Origin: Schaalia sp. ORNL0103
GTDB lineage: Bacteria > Actinomycetota > Actinomycetes > Actinomycetales > Actinomycetaceae
Assembly: GCF_019429565.1 (NCBI RefSeq)
Contig: NZ_JAHXSA010000001.1
Location: 496,001 to 560,000 of the forward strand
Direction of reading: 5' to 3'
Length of the DNA: 64,000 nt
Below the pieces are notes generated by a model. The model worked only from the letters and a program-made list of their open reading frames with translations. It searched no databases and was not told where the DNA came from. The position numbers and the translations under genes were made by a program. Below are positions 51,765 to 60,507 of the stretch, piece by piece. The stretch's first letter is position 1, and every line of letters begins with the position of its first letter.

Positions 51765-53429
51765 ATGACTTCTGCGACGACCGAATCGGCAAACGAGGAA
51801 CGCGGCCACATGACGGCACGAGACGTGAAGCGCTCAGCCCTGGGCATGGGGCGGATCCTGCTGGGGGTCGTCATGGCGATCTGCGTTCCCGTGTGGCTGG
51901 TATTCTCCCTCGTTGATTACACCCGGCCCACGGTGCCGGCAAACGAACTCGTTACTCCGTCCGTCGACGTGTACGACGAGACGGGGAGCTTCGAGCCGAT
52001 CGACGGTCACACGCTGAAAGACGTCCTCGGCGGCGTCGCGTTCGCACGTCCCATCCACCTCGTCATCTTATCGACGGATGACGTGGTGGACGACAACCTG
52101 GACGAGGCGACCCTGAAGTACGCGCGGGCGGGGCACAAGGAGTGGATCTCGCCCAATGGCTACAAGTGGGCCGACGGCTACCTGATCCTGTCGGTGTCGC
52201 CGACCTATCGCAAGGTGGGGACGTACTTCGGCGAGGACATTGCACCTCTGCTTTCCGTTCAAGAGAAGATTCAGGACGCCGCGAAGGATGACTTCCGTGC
52301 GGGCCGCTGGAGTGAGGGGATGGTAGCGGCGGCCACTAAGGCAGCCGCATCCATCCCGAACGAATCGGGCCGCAGCATTGAGAACAGAGTCGTGTGGCCC
52401 GACTGGTTGGGATGGCTGATCTCGCTTACGGGCATCGGCGTGCTCCTGCGCGGACGCAGCCTGCGCCGGACGGTGCGAGACAGCTCCGAGCGTATTGCCG
52501 AGGCGTGGAAGGAGATGGAGGGGCGTCGCTCGGAGGTGGATCGAGCCTTCCACTCGGTCGTCGATGCCGGTCACTACAGCAAGGGGCTGACCGTGCGCTA
52601 CGGGTGCGCTAACCAGGAGCGCAAGAAGGTGCGCGAGCGCGTCTCCGTGTTGAAGTCCCCTGGGTTTTTCGGATCCCTTAGCGCCGGCGCGGCGAGCGAG
52701 AGGGAGGATCTGCTCGAAGATATCGAGCTGCTGTCGGCCGCCGATGACGCGATCTTTGCCGCACGCGACTTTTTCGCGCTGGCACCACGGTGGCGCACTC
52801 TGTGGGACAACGAGGTGGGTCCGGTCTTCGAAGACCTGCTGGCGGCGGATTCCATCTCGGTCAAGGTGCGCAACCGCGTCAAGAAGCGTCAAGTGAAGAA
52901 CGCAGTCGAGGCGTTTAACCGCTGGACGAACGAGCAGAGGGACATCATCGTCGGACTCGGAAACAGCCTGGAGCGTGCGGATATCACTCCGGTGCAGGCG
53001 CTCGACGAACTGGACCGGATCGCGGCCGAGTCCCGGGCGCGCCTGACGAAGCTCATCGGACAGGCACTCGTCGCCGACACCTCCTCGTCGGGGCGTGCGC
53101 GCTACGAACACTGGGAGAGCAACAGGGGCGGCACCGTCAGCGCCAGCGATGTGCTCTACAAAGGCACGTACCTGAGCGACGGGCACCGCCACGAGTACAA
53201 TCCCGCCTCGACGATCCGTTTGACCGCGAACTCCGCGGGCGTTCGCCTCATGGGCAAGGCTGCGGAGAGGACCGGTCGCTTCCAGGCGAACAATGTGTCT
53301 GTCTGGGCGTACCCGACGTATCTCGACCGCTACGTCGACTACGACCCGTCCAGCTCCTCGACCAGTTCAGCGGACTACGGCTCATCCTCGGGCGGCTTCT
53401 CGGGCTCCGGCTCTTCCTCGTCCTTCTGA
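51765..53429 (+). CDS. DUF5129 protein with TPM-like extracytoplasmic domain
   Basis: 554-residue membrane protein, middle and longest of three paralogues. TM1 is GRILLGVVMAICVPVWLVFSL. Residues ~75-185 then form a TPM-like domain (HLVILSTDDVVDDNLDEATLKYAR, WADGYLILSVSPTYRKVGTYFGED) outside the membrane, and TM2 is WLGWLISLTGIGVLLRG. The cytoplasmic helical region (YGCANQERKKVRERVSVLKSPGFFGSL) and C-terminal domain (STIRLTANSAGVRLMG) match the neighbours. It ends in a Ser/Gly-rich tail (SSSGGFSGSGSSSSF). TPM domains act in some membrane-protein quality-control or phosphatase roles; the role here is unknown. ATG 51765 lacks a clear ribosome binding site. Confidence 0.82.
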   Translation: MTSATTESANEERGHMTARDVKRSALGMGRILLGVVMAICVPVWLVFSLVDYTRPTVPANELVTPSVDVYDETGSFEPIDGHTLKDVLGGVAFARPIHLVILSTDDVVDDNLDEATLKYARAGHKEWISPNGYKWADGYLILSVSPTYRKVGTYFGEDIAPLLSVQEKIQDAAKDDFRAGRWSEGMVAAATKAAASIPNESGRSIENRVVWPDWLGWLISLTGIGVLLRGRSLRRTVRDSSERIAEAWKEMEGRRSEVDRAFHSVVDAGHYSKGLTVRYGCANQERKKVRERVSVLKSPGFFGSLSAGAASEREDLLEDIELLSAADDAIFAARDFFALAPRWRTLWDNEVGPVFEDLLAADSISVKVRNRVKKRQVKNAVEAFNRWTNEQRDIIVGLGNSLERADITPVQALDELDRIAAESRARLTKLIGQALVADTSSSGRARYEHWESNRGGTVSASDVLYKGTYLSDGHRHEYNPASTIRLTANSAGVRLMGKAAERTGRFQANNVSVWAYPTYLDRYVDYDPSSSSTSSADYGSSSGGFSGSGSSSSF

Positions 53430-53480
53430 GTCCCATCCGGATACCGGGCAACTGAAGGCGATCCGTGCCAGAGTGGAGCC

Positions 53481-54680
53481 ATGACGTCTCAGGCAACGGA
53501 AACGATGAGTCACGCACCCCAGCATCCTCGCGCGGTCATGCGCAACGTGCGCGGCTGTGGGCGACTCCTGGCGGGGCTGGCCCTCTTTCTGGTGGCTCCC
53601 GTGTGGCTCGCCATCGCCGTGTCCGTCGGCGCATCGCACAGCATGCTGTGGCCCACCTGGTACGCGTGGGTGGCGACGCTCGCGGGCGTCGGCCTCTGGG
53701 TGCGCGGGTGGATGCTGCGCGGCCTCGCCCGCGAGAACATGCGGAAGGCCTCCGATGGGTGGGAGGCGCTCGAGAAGCGTCATCTGGAGGTCGAGCGTGC
53801 CTTTCTCCCACTCCTCGGTGCCGGGCGCTACGACCGCGGTCTGAGCGCGCGCCTCGAGGCCGCTCGGGCCGAGCGCGAGAAACTTCGCGTTCGTCTTGCA
53901 ACGGTGGTGACACCTCCGTTCCTCGCCTCGCTCAGCGCGGCAACGGCGCGGGAGGCGGATGAGATCGTCAAGGACTTCCACGGCCTGATGGATGCCCACG
54001 CCGCGATGATGGCCGCGCGCGATCTGTTCGCGCTGGCTCCTGCCTGGCGCAGGGTGTGGGAGAACGAGCTGGGGCCGGTGTACGAGGACCTGACCGTCGT
54101 TGAGACCATCACGCAAACTGTCCAGAGCCAAAGCATGGACCCGACGGTCCTCAGCATGGCTGCCTCCCTCGTGCTGTGGCTCGATGAGCAGCGCCTGGCC
54201 GCGAGCGACCTGGGGGCGAGCCTCGAGCGCGCGCAGATTGATCCTGCTGGGGCACTCACGCAGCTCGATCGGATCGCCGACGAGGCCAGGGTGCGCCTCG
54301 TGTGCCTCGTCGAGGCGGCTCTCGGTGCCGACACGTCCATGATCGGGCGGAGGCGTTACAAGCGCTGGAGGAACGGCGCGGGGGAGAAGCTGCGCACCAA
54401 CGAGACGCGCTACCTCGGCGCGTACCGGATCGCCGGCGTGACGTACACCTACTACCCCACCCAGGTGATTCGCCTGACCGCAAACAGTGCGGGTATCAAC
54501 CTCAAGGGGAGCGCGGCCCATTCCACCGCGCGCTTCACGGCGTTTGGCGCGGAGCTCTACGTGCCGCCCGCGTACCTCCATCGCTACCTCGTGTGGGATG
54601 GAACCTCGCGGTACGGCTCCTCGCGAGCGAACTACCTGACGTCGGCCGCAAACCTCGGTCCGCGCGGGCGCACACGCTGA
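53481..54680 (+). CDS. DUF5129-like paralogue 3 without TPM domain
   Basis: 399-residue membrane protein, third tandem paralogue. TM1 (LLAGLALFLVAPVWLAIAV) and TM2 (WYAWVATLAGVGLWVRG) are separated by about 15 residues. The cytoplasmic region shares FALAPAWRRVWENELGPVYEDL and LDRIADEARVRL with its neighbours, and the C-terminal domain shares VIRLTANSAGINL and PPAYLHRYL. As in the first paralogue, the TPM-like domain is absent. The ATG at 53481 lies 12 nt after a CAGAGT motif preceded by ACCGGGCAACTGA, nearly the same upstream arrangement as in paralogue 1. Function unknown. Confidence 0.75.
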   Translation: MTSQATETMSHAPQHPRAVMRNVRGCGRLLAGLALFLVAPVWLAIAVSVGASHSMLWPTWYAWVATLAGVGLWVRGWMLRGLARENMRKASDGWEALEKRHLEVERAFLPLLGAGRYDRGLSARLEAARAEREKLRVRLATVVTPPFLASLSAATAREADEIVKDFHGLMDAHAAMMAARDLFALAPAWRRVWENELGPVYEDLTVVETITQTVQSQSMDPTVLSMAASLVLWLDEQRLAASDLGASLERAQIDPAGALTQLDRIADEARVRLVCLVEAALGADTSMIGRRRYKRWRNGAGEKLRTNETRYLGAYRIAGVTYTYYPTQVIRLTANSAGINLKGSAAHSTARFTAFGAELYVPPAYLHRYLVWDGTSRYGSSRANYLTSAANLGPRGRTR

Positions 54681-54737
54681 ACGCCGTGCTCGGTGTCCGC
54701 TCATAGCCGATGTCACGCCCGCGGGGGCCTTCCCTCG

Positions 54738-54766
54738 TTGAAGGGGGTGGGGGCGTGTGCGATAAT
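54738..54766 (+). promoter_or_regulatory. Sigma-70-type promoter of rpmE
   Basis: TTGAAG (54738-54743) and GATAAT (54761-54766) with a 17-bp spacer, the clearest housekeeping promoter in the window. Transcription would start near 54773, giving a leader of about 124 nt before rpmE. Confidence 0.75.
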
Positions 54767-54772
54767 GTCGTG

Positions 54773-54896
54773 TCGGCTTACCGGTTCACCGGCATGCCCC
54801 AGGCGCTTCTTGGCGCGCTGGAAGGTGAGTCCCCGCCAGATGCGGGGGACGCTGCATGTCCGGACCCGGGGCACTAAACGATCCAGGAGAAACTCC
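54773..54896 (+). promoter_or_regulatory. Structured rpmE leader, possible L31 autoregulatory RNA
   Basis: The leader is long for a small gene and holds a hairpin GTCCCCGC/GCGGGGGAC (about 54828-54851) and a smaller ACCGG/CCGGT pairing (54780-54793). Actinobacterial rpmE leaders of this kind are known as L31 binding elements (Rfam), but I cannot run the model, so this is a proposal. Confidence 0.45.
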
Positions 54897-55118
54897 ATGA
54901 AGCAGGGTATTCACCCCGAATACGTGGACACCGTCGTGACCTGCACGTGCGGCAACTCGTTCCACACCCGTTCCACCATCACCTCCGGTGAGATGCGCGT
55001 GGACGTGTGCTCGGCCTGCCACCCGTTCTACACGGGCAAGCAGAAGATCCTCGACACCGGCGGCCGCGTCGCCAAGTTCGAGGCTCGCTACGGCAAGCGC
55101 GTGCGCCCCTCCAAGTGA
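54897..55118 (+). CDS. rpmE: 50S ribosomal protein L31
   Basis: 73-residue large-subunit protein beginning [20 protein letters not shown]. It is the zinc-binding form: cysteines in TCTCGNSF and [11 protein letters not shown] make the C-x-C...C-x2-C ribbon. It also serves as a zinc store in many bacteria. ATG at 54897 follows AGGAGAAACTCC. It is preceded by a clear promoter and structured leader, and prfA follows 94 bp later. Confidence 0.97.
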   Translation: MKQGIHPEYVDTVVTCTCGNSFHTRSTITSGEMRVDVCSACHPFYTGKQKILDTGGRVAKFEARYGKRVRPSK

Positions 55119-55212
55119 GGGTGAGCGGCTAGCTCAACGGCGGTGTCGTTGGCCCCATGGCCGACGGCGCCGCCGCTTTGTCAACTGTATGGAACGAAGG
55201 AAGTGGTGAATC

Positions 55213-56307
55213 GTGGCCGCGACTGATGAACTCGGCGCCCTGGGCCCCCTGCTGCAGGAATATGAGCAGGTCGAGGCGCAGATGGCGGATCCCCAGACGC
55301 TGGCGGACCCGCAGCTGATGCGCCGAGTCGGTCGACGCTACGCCGAGCTTGGCCGCGTGAAGGCCGCCGCCGATCGGCTTGCCTCCGCCTCGGGAGACCT
55401 CGAGGCTGCGCGCGAGCTGGCCGCCGAAGACCGCTCCTTCGCCGACGAGATTCCCGCCCTCGAGGAAGAGGAAGCGGCTGCCCACGAGGCACTCGTGAAG
55501 ATTCTGGCTCCCCGTGACCCCGAGGATGCGATGGACGTCATCCTAGAGATCAAGGCGGGTGAGGGCGGCGAAGAATCCGCGCTGTTCGCCTCCGATCTGG
55601 CCCGCATGTACGCCCGCTACGCGGAGGCACACGGCTGGAGCGTCACCGAGATGAGCGCGACCCACACCGAGCTCGGCGGCTTCAAGGACATCACGCTCGC
55701 GATTCGAGCGAAGGGCACCCCCGCTCCCGACGAGGGCGTGTGGGCGCACCTGAAGTACGAGGGCGGCGTACACCGCGTGCAGCGCGTGCCCGTCACAGAG
55801 TCGCAGGGCCGTATTCACACGAGCGCCGCTGGCGTTTTCGTCATGCCGGAGATCGAGGACGACGAGGAGATCGTCATCGACCCGAACGATCTGCGTATCG
55901 ACGTTTATCGGTCCAGCGGCCCCGGTGGCCAGTCGGTCAACACGACCGACTCCGCCGTGCGCATCACGCACATTCCCTCGGGCATCGTCGTGTCGATGCA
56001 GAACGAGAAGTCGCAGCTGCAGAACAAGGAGGCCGCGATGCGCGTGCTGGCCTCGCGACTGGCCGCCGAGGCGAGGGCGAAGAAGGAGGCCGAGGCATCG
56101 GCCCAGCGCCTCTCCCAGGTGCGCACCGTGGACCGCTCGGAGCGCATCCGCACCTACAACTTCCCGGAGAATCGCATTGCGGATCACCGTACGGGCTTCA
56201 AGGCTCACAACCTGGACGCGGTCCTGTCCGGCGCGCTCGACGCTGTGATCGCTTCGCTGCAGGAGGCTGATGAGGCTGAGCGCCTGGCTGCCGCCGCACA
56301 GTCATGA
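55213..56307 (+). CDS. prfA: Peptide chain release factor 1
   Basis: 364-residue RF1 that recognises UAA and UAG. The peptidyl-hydrolysis motif GGQ is in [19 protein letters not shown], and the codon-recognition region lies before it in [20 protein letters not shown], the RF1-specific form. Start GTG at 55213, after AAGGAAG. prmC starts just at its stop codon, and PrmC methylates the Gln of this GGQ, a matching pair. Confidence 0.96.
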   Translation: MAATDELGALGPLLQEYEQVEAQMADPQTLADPQLMRRVGRRYAELGRVKAAADRLASASGDLEAARELAAEDRSFADEIPALEEEEAAAHEALVKILAPRDPEDAMDVILEIKAGEGGEESALFASDLARMYARYAEAHGWSVTEMSATHTELGGFKDITLAIRAKGTPAPDEGVWAHLKYEGGVHRVQRVPVTESQGRIHTSAAGVFVMPEIEDDEEIVIDPNDLRIDVYRSSGPGGQSVNTTDSAVRITHIPSGIVVSMQNEKSQLQNKEAAMRVLASRLAAEARAKKEAEASAQRLSQVRTVDRSERIRTYNFPENRIADHRTGFKAHNLDAVLSGALDAVIASLQEADEAERLAAAAQS

Positions 56308-56318
56308 TTGGAGGAGAC

Positions 56319-57215
56319 ATGGGGACCTGGACACTGACCGACGCGCGTGCATGGGCGCGTGAGCGCCTGACGACGGCCGGCATCGACTCGGTCGATGCGG
56401 ACGTGCGTGAGCTGCTCGAGTGGGCGTGCGACGCCTCGTCCCAGTGGGACCTGCCGGCGGAGCTGAACGAGGACCAGGCCGAGAAACTGCGCTCGGCGGT
56501 GGGGGAGAGGGCTCTGCGCATTCCCCTTCAGCACGTCACGAGTCGCATGTTTTTCCGCGGCTTGACCCTGGCCGCGCGCCCCGGCGTGTTCGTCGTGCGC
56601 CCGGAGACCGAGGTTCTTGCCGGCCTCGCGATTGACGAGGCCATGGCGGTCGTCGCCCGCCACGGTGAGGCTCGCGTCGTCGACCTGTGCACCGGCTCCG
56701 GCGCGATCGGGCTGGCGGTGGCTACCGAGACGACCCGCACCGAGGTATGGGCCGTCGAGAAGGAAGCCGAGCCCTTCGCCCTCGCCTGTCAGAACCGTGA
56801 CGCCGTGGGCGTTCCCTGCCTGCACTTGGAGCGAGGCGACGCGACGGACCCGGCCACGCTCGCGCACCTGGACGGCATGGTCGACGTCGTCGTGACCAAC
56901 CCGCCCTACGTTCCCGCCGATGAGATGCCCACGCAGCCCGAGGCCAGCGCCGATCCGCACGTCGCCCTGTACGGGGGAAGCCCGGATGGGACCGAGATCC
57001 CTGCGCGCATCGCGCGCCGCGCGCTCACCCTCCTGCGTCCCGGCGGTGTCCTGCTGATGGAGCACTCGCCCACGCAGGAAGAAGCTATGGCGGCGATCGC
57101 CGCCCAGCTCGGAATGACGGACATCGCAACCCTGCCCGACCTGGCTGGCAGGCGTCGTTTCCTGAGCGCCCGCGCGCCCGAATCGACGAAGCCCACGGCA
57201 TCCGTGACACAATGA
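56319..57215 (+). CDS. prmC: Release factor glutamine methyltransferase
   Basis: SAM-dependent enzyme, 298 residues, that methylates the GGQ glutamine of release factors. The N-terminal helical domain (TDARAWARERLTTAGIDSVDADVRELL) binds the factor; the catalytic domain has VVDLCTGSGAIGLAV for SAM and the active-site VVTNPPYVP. Start ATG at 56319 is chosen because GGAGGAG lies four nt upstream; ATG 56304 would overlap prfA. The next gene overlaps its end. Confidence 0.95.
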   Translation: MGTWTLTDARAWARERLTTAGIDSVDADVRELLEWACDASSQWDLPAELNEDQAEKLRSAVGERALRIPLQHVTSRMFFRGLTLAARPGVFVVRPETEVLAGLAIDEAMAVVARHGEARVVDLCTGSGAIGLAVATETTRTEVWAVEKEAEPFALACQNRDAVGVPCLHLERGDATDPATLAHLDGMVDVVVTNPPYVPADEMPTQPEASADPHVALYGGSPDGTEIPARIARRALTLLRPGGVLLMEHSPTQEEAMAAIAAQLGMTDIATLPDLAGRRRFLSARAPESTKPTASVTQ

Positions 57216-57886
57216 ACACGATGAGTACAGAGACGATCCTGAGCGCCGTTCCTTCCCTGAGCGAGGACGACCTGGCGCGCGCCCAGCGGGAGCTGTGCGA
57301 CGGCCATCTCCTCGTCGTACCCACGGACACCGTCTACGGCATCGGCGCGGACGCGGCCAACCCCGAGGCCGTCGCCGCCGTCCTGGCCGCCAAGGGCCGC
57401 GGACGGCAGATGCCGCCCCCCGTGCTTGTCGCGTCCGTCGATGCGATCGACTCGCTGTGCGTCGATGTCCCCGAGGCCGCCCGCGCTCTTGCGCGCGCCT
57501 TCTGGCCCGGTGGACTCACCCTCATCCTGCGTGCGCGCCCCGACCTCGGGTGGGACCTGGGCGAAACCGGCGGCACCATTGGCGTGCGCATGCCGAACCA
57601 GACGGCCCTCCTGCGCCTCCTGCATGATTTCGGACCAATGGCCGTCACCTCCGCGAACCTGACCGGTCAGCCGCCCGCGACCTCGGTCGAGCAGGCCGTC
57701 GGATACTTCGGCACGCTGGTGTCTGCCTACCTCGACGGTGGCCCCACCCAGGGATCCACGGCCTCGTCGATCGTTGACTGCGCGCACGAGACGCCCCGCG
57801 CGCTCCGCCTGGGGACCATCTCCCTGGAAGACCTCAGCGCAGCCGCTGGCGTGCCCATCGCCCCCGTCGAAGGGGCCACTTCGTGA
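57212..57886 (+). CDS. tsaC: Threonylcarbamoyl-AMP synthase (Sua5/YrdC)
   Basis: 224-residue Sua5/YciO/YrdC-fold enzyme making the activated intermediate of the universal tRNA base t6A. Characteristic motifs are LLVVPTDTVYGIGADA, the KGRGRQMPPPVLV segment, FWPGGLTLIL and SANLTGQPP. No Sua5 C-terminal domain is present, so it is the short TsaC/YwlC type. The ATG at 57212 overlaps prmC, and its own end overlaps the following gene, so prfA to the WecA-like gene form one run. Confidence 0.93.
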   Translation: MNTMSTETILSAVPSLSEDDLARAQRELCDGHLLVVPTDTVYGIGADAANPEAVAAVLAAKGRGRQMPPPVLVASVDAIDSLCVDVPEAARALARAFWPGGLTLILRARPDLGWDLGETGGTIGVRMPNQTALLRLLHDFGPMAVTSANLTGQPPATSVEQAVGYFGTLVSAYLDGGPTQGSTASSIVDCAHETPRALRLGTISLEDLSAAAGVPIAPVEGATS

Positions 57887-58989
57887 AGGTCTACCTGCTG
57901 CTGGGTGCCATCGCAATGGCCCTGACGATCCTGCTGACCCCGACTGTGCGCTGGGCGTGCCTGCAGTTCAACATCTTGCCGCCCCTGCGCGGACGCGACC
58001 TGCAAAAGAAGCCCATCCCACGCCTGGGCGGCGTCGCGATGACCATCGCGCTGATCGTCACGATGCTGCTCGCCTCCCGGATCCCCTACATGGCGCCACT
58101 CTTTACGACCACGGTCCCGTGGGCCGTCATGGCCGGCGCCGGCGCCATGTGCATCCTCGGCATCATCGATGACATCATCGAACTCGACTGGATGGCCAAG
58201 CTCGGTGGGCAGGTCCTCATCGCGGGCGGCATGGCTTTCGGCGGCGTGCAGCTGGCCTCGTTCCCGATTTTCGGCCTGACGCTCGGATCCTCCCGACTGT
58301 GGCTCTTCGTCTCCGTCTTCTTCATTGTCGGCATTATGAACGCCGTCAACTTCATCGACGGGCTCGACGGCTTGGCCTCCGGCATGATCGCGATCGGCGC
58401 AGGGTCCTTCTTCGTCTACTCCTACATCGTCACCCGGCTCATGGGAGCGGCCTCCTACGCGACGACCGCTAGCCTCATCGTGATCGCTCTGCTCGGTGTG
58501 TGCGCAGGCTTCCTCTGGTTTAACTTCCACCCCTCTTCGATCATGATGGGCGGGGGAGCGGAGACCATGGGCCTCGTCCTGGCCGCCGCTGGCATCATCG
58601 TCACCGGCAAGATCGACCCCTCGCTGCTCGGACGCCAGCAGATGATTGTGTCCGCGCTGCCGCTCATCCTGCCGCTCTCGGTCATCTTTATGCCCGTCCT
58701 CGACCTGGTCGTCACCTCGATTCGCCGCATGAGCCGAGGCAAGAGCCCCTTCGTTGCCGACCGCTCCCACTTCCATGATCGACTGCTCGTTGCCGGGCAC
58801 TCTCACCGCGGGGTCGTTGCGATCCTGTGGATGTGGACCGCCATTGTCTGCGTCCCCGCCGTCGGGCTCCTCGTCTTCGAGTGGTGGAGCGTCACTCTCG
58901 TCGCAGTCACCGCTGCGGCTATCGGCGTGGCCGTCACGACCCGAGAATTCCCCAAGGAAGAGACCACTCCCGAGGAGGTTTCCGCATGA
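57883..58989 (+). CDS. WecA/TagO/MraY-family phosphosugar transferase
   Basis: 368-residue polytopic membrane enzyme that moves a sugar phosphate onto undecaprenyl phosphate to start a cell-surface glycan. About eleven helices are visible. Conserved parts: PIPRLGGVAMT, GIIDDIIELD with the Asp pair, NAVNFIDGLDGLASG, and the HFHDRLLVAGHSHRG His segment near the end. Where the family usually has MGD-S/A-G, this protein reads MMGGGAETMG, without the Asp. Since peptidoglycan MraY normally lies in the dcw cluster, a WecA/TagO-like role is more likely. GTG 57883 overlaps tsaC. The next gene overlaps its stop. Confidence 0.88.
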   Translation: MKVYLLLGAIAMALTILLTPTVRWACLQFNILPPLRGRDLQKKPIPRLGGVAMTIALIVTMLLASRIPYMAPLFTTTVPWAVMAGAGAMCILGIIDDIIELDWMAKLGGQVLIAGGMAFGGVQLASFPIFGLTLGSSRLWLFVSVFFIVGIMNAVNFIDGLDGLASGMIAIGAGSFFVYSYIVTRLMGAASYATTASLIVIALLGVCAGFLWFNFHPSSIMMGGGAETMGLVLAAAGIIVTGKIDPSLLGRQQMIVSALPLILPLSVIFMPVLDLVVTSIRRMSRGKSPFVADRSHFHDRLLVAGHSHRGVVAILWMWTAIVCVPAVGLLVFEWWSVTLVAVTAAAIGVAVTTREFPKEETTPEEVSA

Positions 58990-59279
58990 CCTACGTGCTC
59001 GCGCTCGCCATGGTCGTCGTCATCGTTGCGGCGCAGTGGTTTTTCACGTCGCGCGCCCTGCGATCGCCCTCCCACTTCATCGGATGGGTGACCGGCGGAT
59101 ACGCGGCGAAGATCGCTCTGCTCGCCATCGGGCTGTATGTTCCGCGCGCCCTGGGCATGGACGTCCGGGTGGCCGCAATCGCCACGATCATCGCGATTAT
59201 CGTGTCCTCGACGGTCGAGATGATGGTCATGATGCGCAAGCGCACGATGAACGTGGATGCGCCGAGCGACACTCAGTAA
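58986..59279 (+). CDS. AtpI-like small membrane protein
   Basis: 97-residue protein with three hydrophobic helices (MTYVLALAMVVVIVAAQWFF; FIGWVTGGYAAKIALLAIGLYV; VAAIATIIAIIVSSTVEMMVMM) and a short basic/acidic tail. Its position right before atpB, with a length and topology like AtpI, suggests that it helps assemble the c-ring or bring in magnesium, as AtpI does in other bacteria; sequence similarity is too loose to prove it. ATG 58986 overlaps the stop of the WecA-like gene. Confidence 0.7.
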   Translation: MTYVLALAMVVVIVAAQWFFTSRALRSPSHFIGWVTGGYAAKIALLAIGLYVPRALGMDVRVAAIATIIAIIVSSTVEMMVMMRKRTMNVDAPSDTQ

Positions 59280-59379
59280 CCCTTGCGCGCGCTAGGCGGC
59301 CCCTTCTCTGTATAGAATGGTTGAGTTGCCCCGGCAGCAGACATAAACCAATGGAGTTGAGATGAAGGAGGCACATTCA

Positions 59380-60252
59380 GTGTCCGATCACGCGCCTGCT
59401 CGCCGCACCGCGTCCAAGCCGCGTTGGTATTGGGTGAGCCTCGCGATCCTCCTCATCGTCATCGCTGCGACCGCCTACCCCGCGTTCACACAGCACCCCC
59501 ACCAGCCGGCCCTCGAGGACTTCTTCCCGAACGTCATTTTCGGCGAGGGAACGTTCTTCGAGTTCAACCGACTGACTCTCGCCCGCATCATCATGGGGCT
59601 GCTTGTCTCGCTGGTTCTTGTCGCGGTCGCGCGTAAGCCCAAGCTGGTGCCCACTCGAGGCCAGATGGCCGTCGAGGCGATCGCCGGTTACATTCGCGAC
59701 AACGTAGCCCTCGACATGCTCGGCCCCAAGACCGGCCGCAAGTTCTCCGGCTTCATCGGTTTCCTGTTCTTCGGTGTCCTGTCCATGAACATTGCGGGCA
59801 TCATCCCCGGAATCAACATCGCGGCATCGTCGGTCGTCGCCGTCCCGATGGTCTTCGCGCTCATCACGTACGTGACCTTCATCGGTGCGGGTATCGGCAA
59901 GCAGGGCGTGGGCGGTTTCTTTGCCTCGCAGCTCTTCCCGCCCGGACTGCCCGTGCCCATGTACCTGCTCATCACGCCCATCGAGTTCCTGTCGAACTTT
60001 ATCGTCCGCCCCGTCACGCTGACTCTGCGTCTCCTGTGCAACATGATCTCGGGCCACCTCCTGCTGGGCATGACCTACTTCGGTACGGCGATTCTGCTCC
60101 ACGAGCTTTCCGTCCTGTCCGCGGCGTCCGCGCTCACCGGCGCCGCCATGTTCGTCATGACGGGCTTCGAGGTCTTCGTGGCCTTCCTGCAGGCGTACAT
60201 CTTCACGATCCTGTCGACCGTGTACATCAAGCTTTCCGTCGAACATCACTGA
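59380..60252 (+). CDS. atpB: ATP synthase F0 subunit a
   Basis: 290-residue membrane subunit that forms the proton half-channels. Helices include RIIMGLLVSLVLVAVA, SGFIGFLFFGVLSMNIAGIIPGIN and TLRLLCNMISGHLLLGM, the last carrying the essential Arg of subunit a. The C-terminal FEVFVAFLQAYIFTILSTVYI is the typical end. A GTG at 59380, eight nt after AAGGAGG, is the preferred start; ATG 59362 is an alternative that contains this box in its coding sequence. First F0 gene of the atpBEFHAG cluster. Confidence 0.95.
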   Translation: MSDHAPARRTASKPRWYWVSLAILLIVIAATAYPAFTQHPHQPALEDFFPNVIFGEGTFFEFNRLTLARIIMGLLVSLVLVAVARKPKLVPTRGQMAVEAIAGYIRDNVALDMLGPKTGRKFSGFIGFLFFGVLSMNIAGIIPGINIAASSVVAVPMVFALITYVTFIGAGIGKQGVGGFFASQLFPPGLPVPMYLLITPIEFLSNFIVRPVTLTLRLLCNMISGHLLLGMTYFGTAILLHELSVLSAASALTGAAMFVMTGFEVFVAFLQAYIFTILSTVYIKLSVEHH

Positions 60253-60277
60253 CCCCAACGCCACCCGGCGTTACTAA

Positions 60278-60502
<225 letters not shown>

Positions 60503-60507
60503 TCGCC

